The notes below the pieces were generated by a model, which was not told the origin of the DNA, searched no databases, and saw nothing but the letters and a program-made list of their open reading frames with translations. This document shows positions 62,901-64,000 of a stretch of DNA of 64,000 nucleotides, one piece after another. Each line of letters starts with the position of its first letter. Position 1 is the stretch's first letter. The stretch covers positions 2,276,100 to 2,340,099 of the forward strand of contig NZ_KN525716.1 in assembly GCF_000789235.1 (NCBI RefSeq), read 5' to 3'. The DNA is from Wocania ichthyoenteri Th78. Lineage in GTDB: Bacteria > Bacteroidota > Bacteroidia > Flavobacteriales > Flavobacteriaceae. The position numbers were made by a program, and so were the translations under genes.

Positions 62901-63590
62901 TTAATTTGAAGGACAATAACAGGGGTTTAAACCAAAAGTGTAGGTTAGTGTTACGCCCGAAAACACATACCAATCGTTATTATTTATATTGCCAAATCTG
63001 AACTGCTGATTTGCTATACTATCAGGAATACTTCCATCAATTTCATCCGAAAATGTGTAGCGAGCACCAACCTCAATCCCCATAACAATGTTGCCTAACA
63101 AGTTTGCCTTTAAGCCCAAAGCCATTGGTATACCGTATGCCCAACTCGAATTGCTTTCTGAAGTTTGAACGCCATTAAAAAAATAATGGTTATCGTGATT
63201 TGCAACACTTATACCTGTATATATATAGGGTGTTGCAACTTTTTCGCCGGTGTGCAAATTAAAATCAAAGAAAGTAAATTCTATACCAGCTGAAACTTCT
63301 AATAAATTCGAGTCAAAGTTATAACCTCTTTGAATACGCCTTGGGTCGTCTGAATCTATATCGTTAGCTTTCAAATCAGAATATATCAACGATGCTCTCC
63401 AAGAATGTCTTGGGCTTGCATTCCATTTATACATTAATCCAAAAGTAGGACTGTTTGGTGAAATGTAGTTAGTAGCACCTACATCTCCAATAAAATTACT
63501 GCCACCAACAAAAATACCAATTTCGTTAATTTGCGAATGGCTTAATTGAAAGCTTAAAATGCTTAATATCAGTACTGTTAAATGCTTCAT
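62901..63590 (-). CDS. PorG-like outer-membrane beta-barrel protein (DUF6089 family)
   Basis: The 229-residue protein has a signal peptide ending near 'LSHSQI' (~20) and a small beta-barrel with repeated aromatic strands ('EIGIFVGGSNFIGDVGATNY', 'YVFSGVTLTYTFGLNPCYC'). It matches what I recall of the DUF6089 family, which includes PorG of the Porphyromonas type IX system, but the name should be checked by profile search. It stands between nadK and uppS, the usual position of this family in flavobacteria. Confidence 0.75.
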   Translation of the reverse strand: MKHLTVLILSILSFQLSHSQINEIGIFVGGSNFIGDVGATNYISPNSPTFGLMYKWNASPRHSWRASLIYSDLKANDIDSDDPRRIQRGYNFDSNLLEVSAGIEFTFFDFNLHTGEKVATPYIYTGISVANHDNHYFFNGVQTSESNSSWAYGIPMALGLKANLLGNIVMGIEVGARYTFSDEIDGSIPDSIANQQFRFGNINNNDWYVFSGVTLTYTFGLNPCYCPSN

Positions 63591-63700
63591 AAATATTCAA
63601 AGTTTGCAAATATAATAAATAAGATTAGCTCAATACTAATTAAACTCCTATTTGAGCTAAATTGTATGAGAGTAAAACAGATTTTTTTTTGAAATATTGC

Positions 63701-64000
63701 CTAATTACGCTTGTCTTCGCCCCAAAGTAGTTTTTTGCGAAGGGTGTCTAAAAAGCTTTCATTTAAAAGGTCTATCATTTTAATTTTGAATGATGCCTTT
63801 TTTATTTTAATTAAAGTACCATTATCTAAAGTCGCGATTCTAGAATCGAGTGATACTAAATGTTGCTCTTCTCTACCATTTACTCTAAGTTGTATTTCGG
63901 TGGTATCTGGAACTACAAGTGGGCGAGCACTTAAATTATGTGGTGCAATAGGTGTTAATACAAAACTATTGGTGCCAGGTGTTATAACGGGGCCACCACA
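63701..64000 (-). CDS. nadK: NAD kinase, C-terminal part (gene continues past the window edge)
   Basis: On the minus strand 99 codons and a stop are open to the edge. The first visible residues, 'CGGPVITPGTNSFVLTPIAP', and 'HNLSARPLVVPDTTEIQLRV' match the conserved C-terminal block of NAD kinases, which phosphorylate NAD to NADP. The catalytic GGDG motif lies outside the window. The 110-bp gap to the PorG-like gene, downstream on the same strand, shows no terminator. Confidence 0.88.
   Translation of the reverse strand, partial: CGGPVITPGTNSFVLTPIAPHNLSARPLVVPDTTEIQLRVNGREEQHLVSLDSRIATLDNGTLIKIKKASFKIKMIDLLNESFLDTLRKKLLWGEDKRN

Overview
The window is AT-rich chromosomal DNA from a member of the Bacteroidetes, most likely a marine or otherwise aquatic gliding bacterium of the family Flavobacteriaceae. 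The evidence is the type IX secretion/gliding gene set (SprA, RemB-like, PorP/SprF, type A and type B sorting-tail proteins, a PorG-like barrel), promoters of the form TTG/TTTG-N19-21-TAnnTTTG, weak or absent Shine-Dalgarno sequences, and short interspersed repeats of a kind I associate with flavobacterial genomes. Genus and species cannot be fixed from the sequence alone. No tRNA, rRNA, CRISPR array, insertion sequence or prophage was seen. No gene-free stretch exceeds 300 bases; the longest gaps (about 200-265 bp) hold terminators, promoters and interspersed repeats.

Layout. 1-5674: 3' part of a large repeat-rich type B sorting-tail surface protein, then PorP/SprF and an OmpA/PorE-like protein. 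5939-9127: a type A sorting-tail surface protein. 9355-15924: ruvB, a di-heme peroxidase, queG, the bifunctional malic enzyme maeB, and ruvA. 15931-23199: sprA, the type IX outer-membrane translocon. 23412-28263: gcvH, vanZ-like, two tonB-like genes and a RemB/Wzi-like barrel whose N-terminus repeats the TonB C-terminal-like domain. 28467-29336 (minus): metallo-beta-lactamase-fold lipoprotein. 29516-35000: cytochrome oxidase biogenesis and subunit cluster (heme o synthase, two subunit III genes, subunit IV, a SCO-like protein without copper ligands, SCO, DUF420, a small Cys-rich membrane protein). 35089-40726: MacB-type efflux operon (ATPase, two permeases, adaptor, TolC). 40834-46092: tsaB, then a minus-strand set (mscS, DUF1304, YyaL-like thioredoxin-domain protein, dodecin, Nfu-type scaffold). 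46245-51199: second type B cargo plus PorP/SprF pair. 51343-56251: VWA lipoprotein divergent from a TPR-LytS-type histidine kinase, a small lipoprotein and a LytTR response regulator. 56335-64000: gamma-carbonic anhydrase, then the minus-strand envelope cluster nadK (partial) - porG-like - uppS - bamA - ompH - ompH - murI.

How it fits together. Much of the window serves the cell envelope: BamA and Skp/OmpH fold outer-membrane proteins, SprA exports sorting-tail cargo, PorP/SprF proteins probably serve the neighbouring type B cargoes, UppS and MurI supply peptidoglycan precursors, and TonB-like proteins energise outer-membrane transport. The strongest unexplained signals are three operator-like repeats spaced exactly 21 bp upstream of the LytS/LytTR operon; one short interspersed repeat inserted inside the loop of another; a repeat-derived segment apparently encoding part of the SprA N-terminus; and a TonB C-terminal-like domain shared by three consecutive genes, one of them an outer-membrane barrel.
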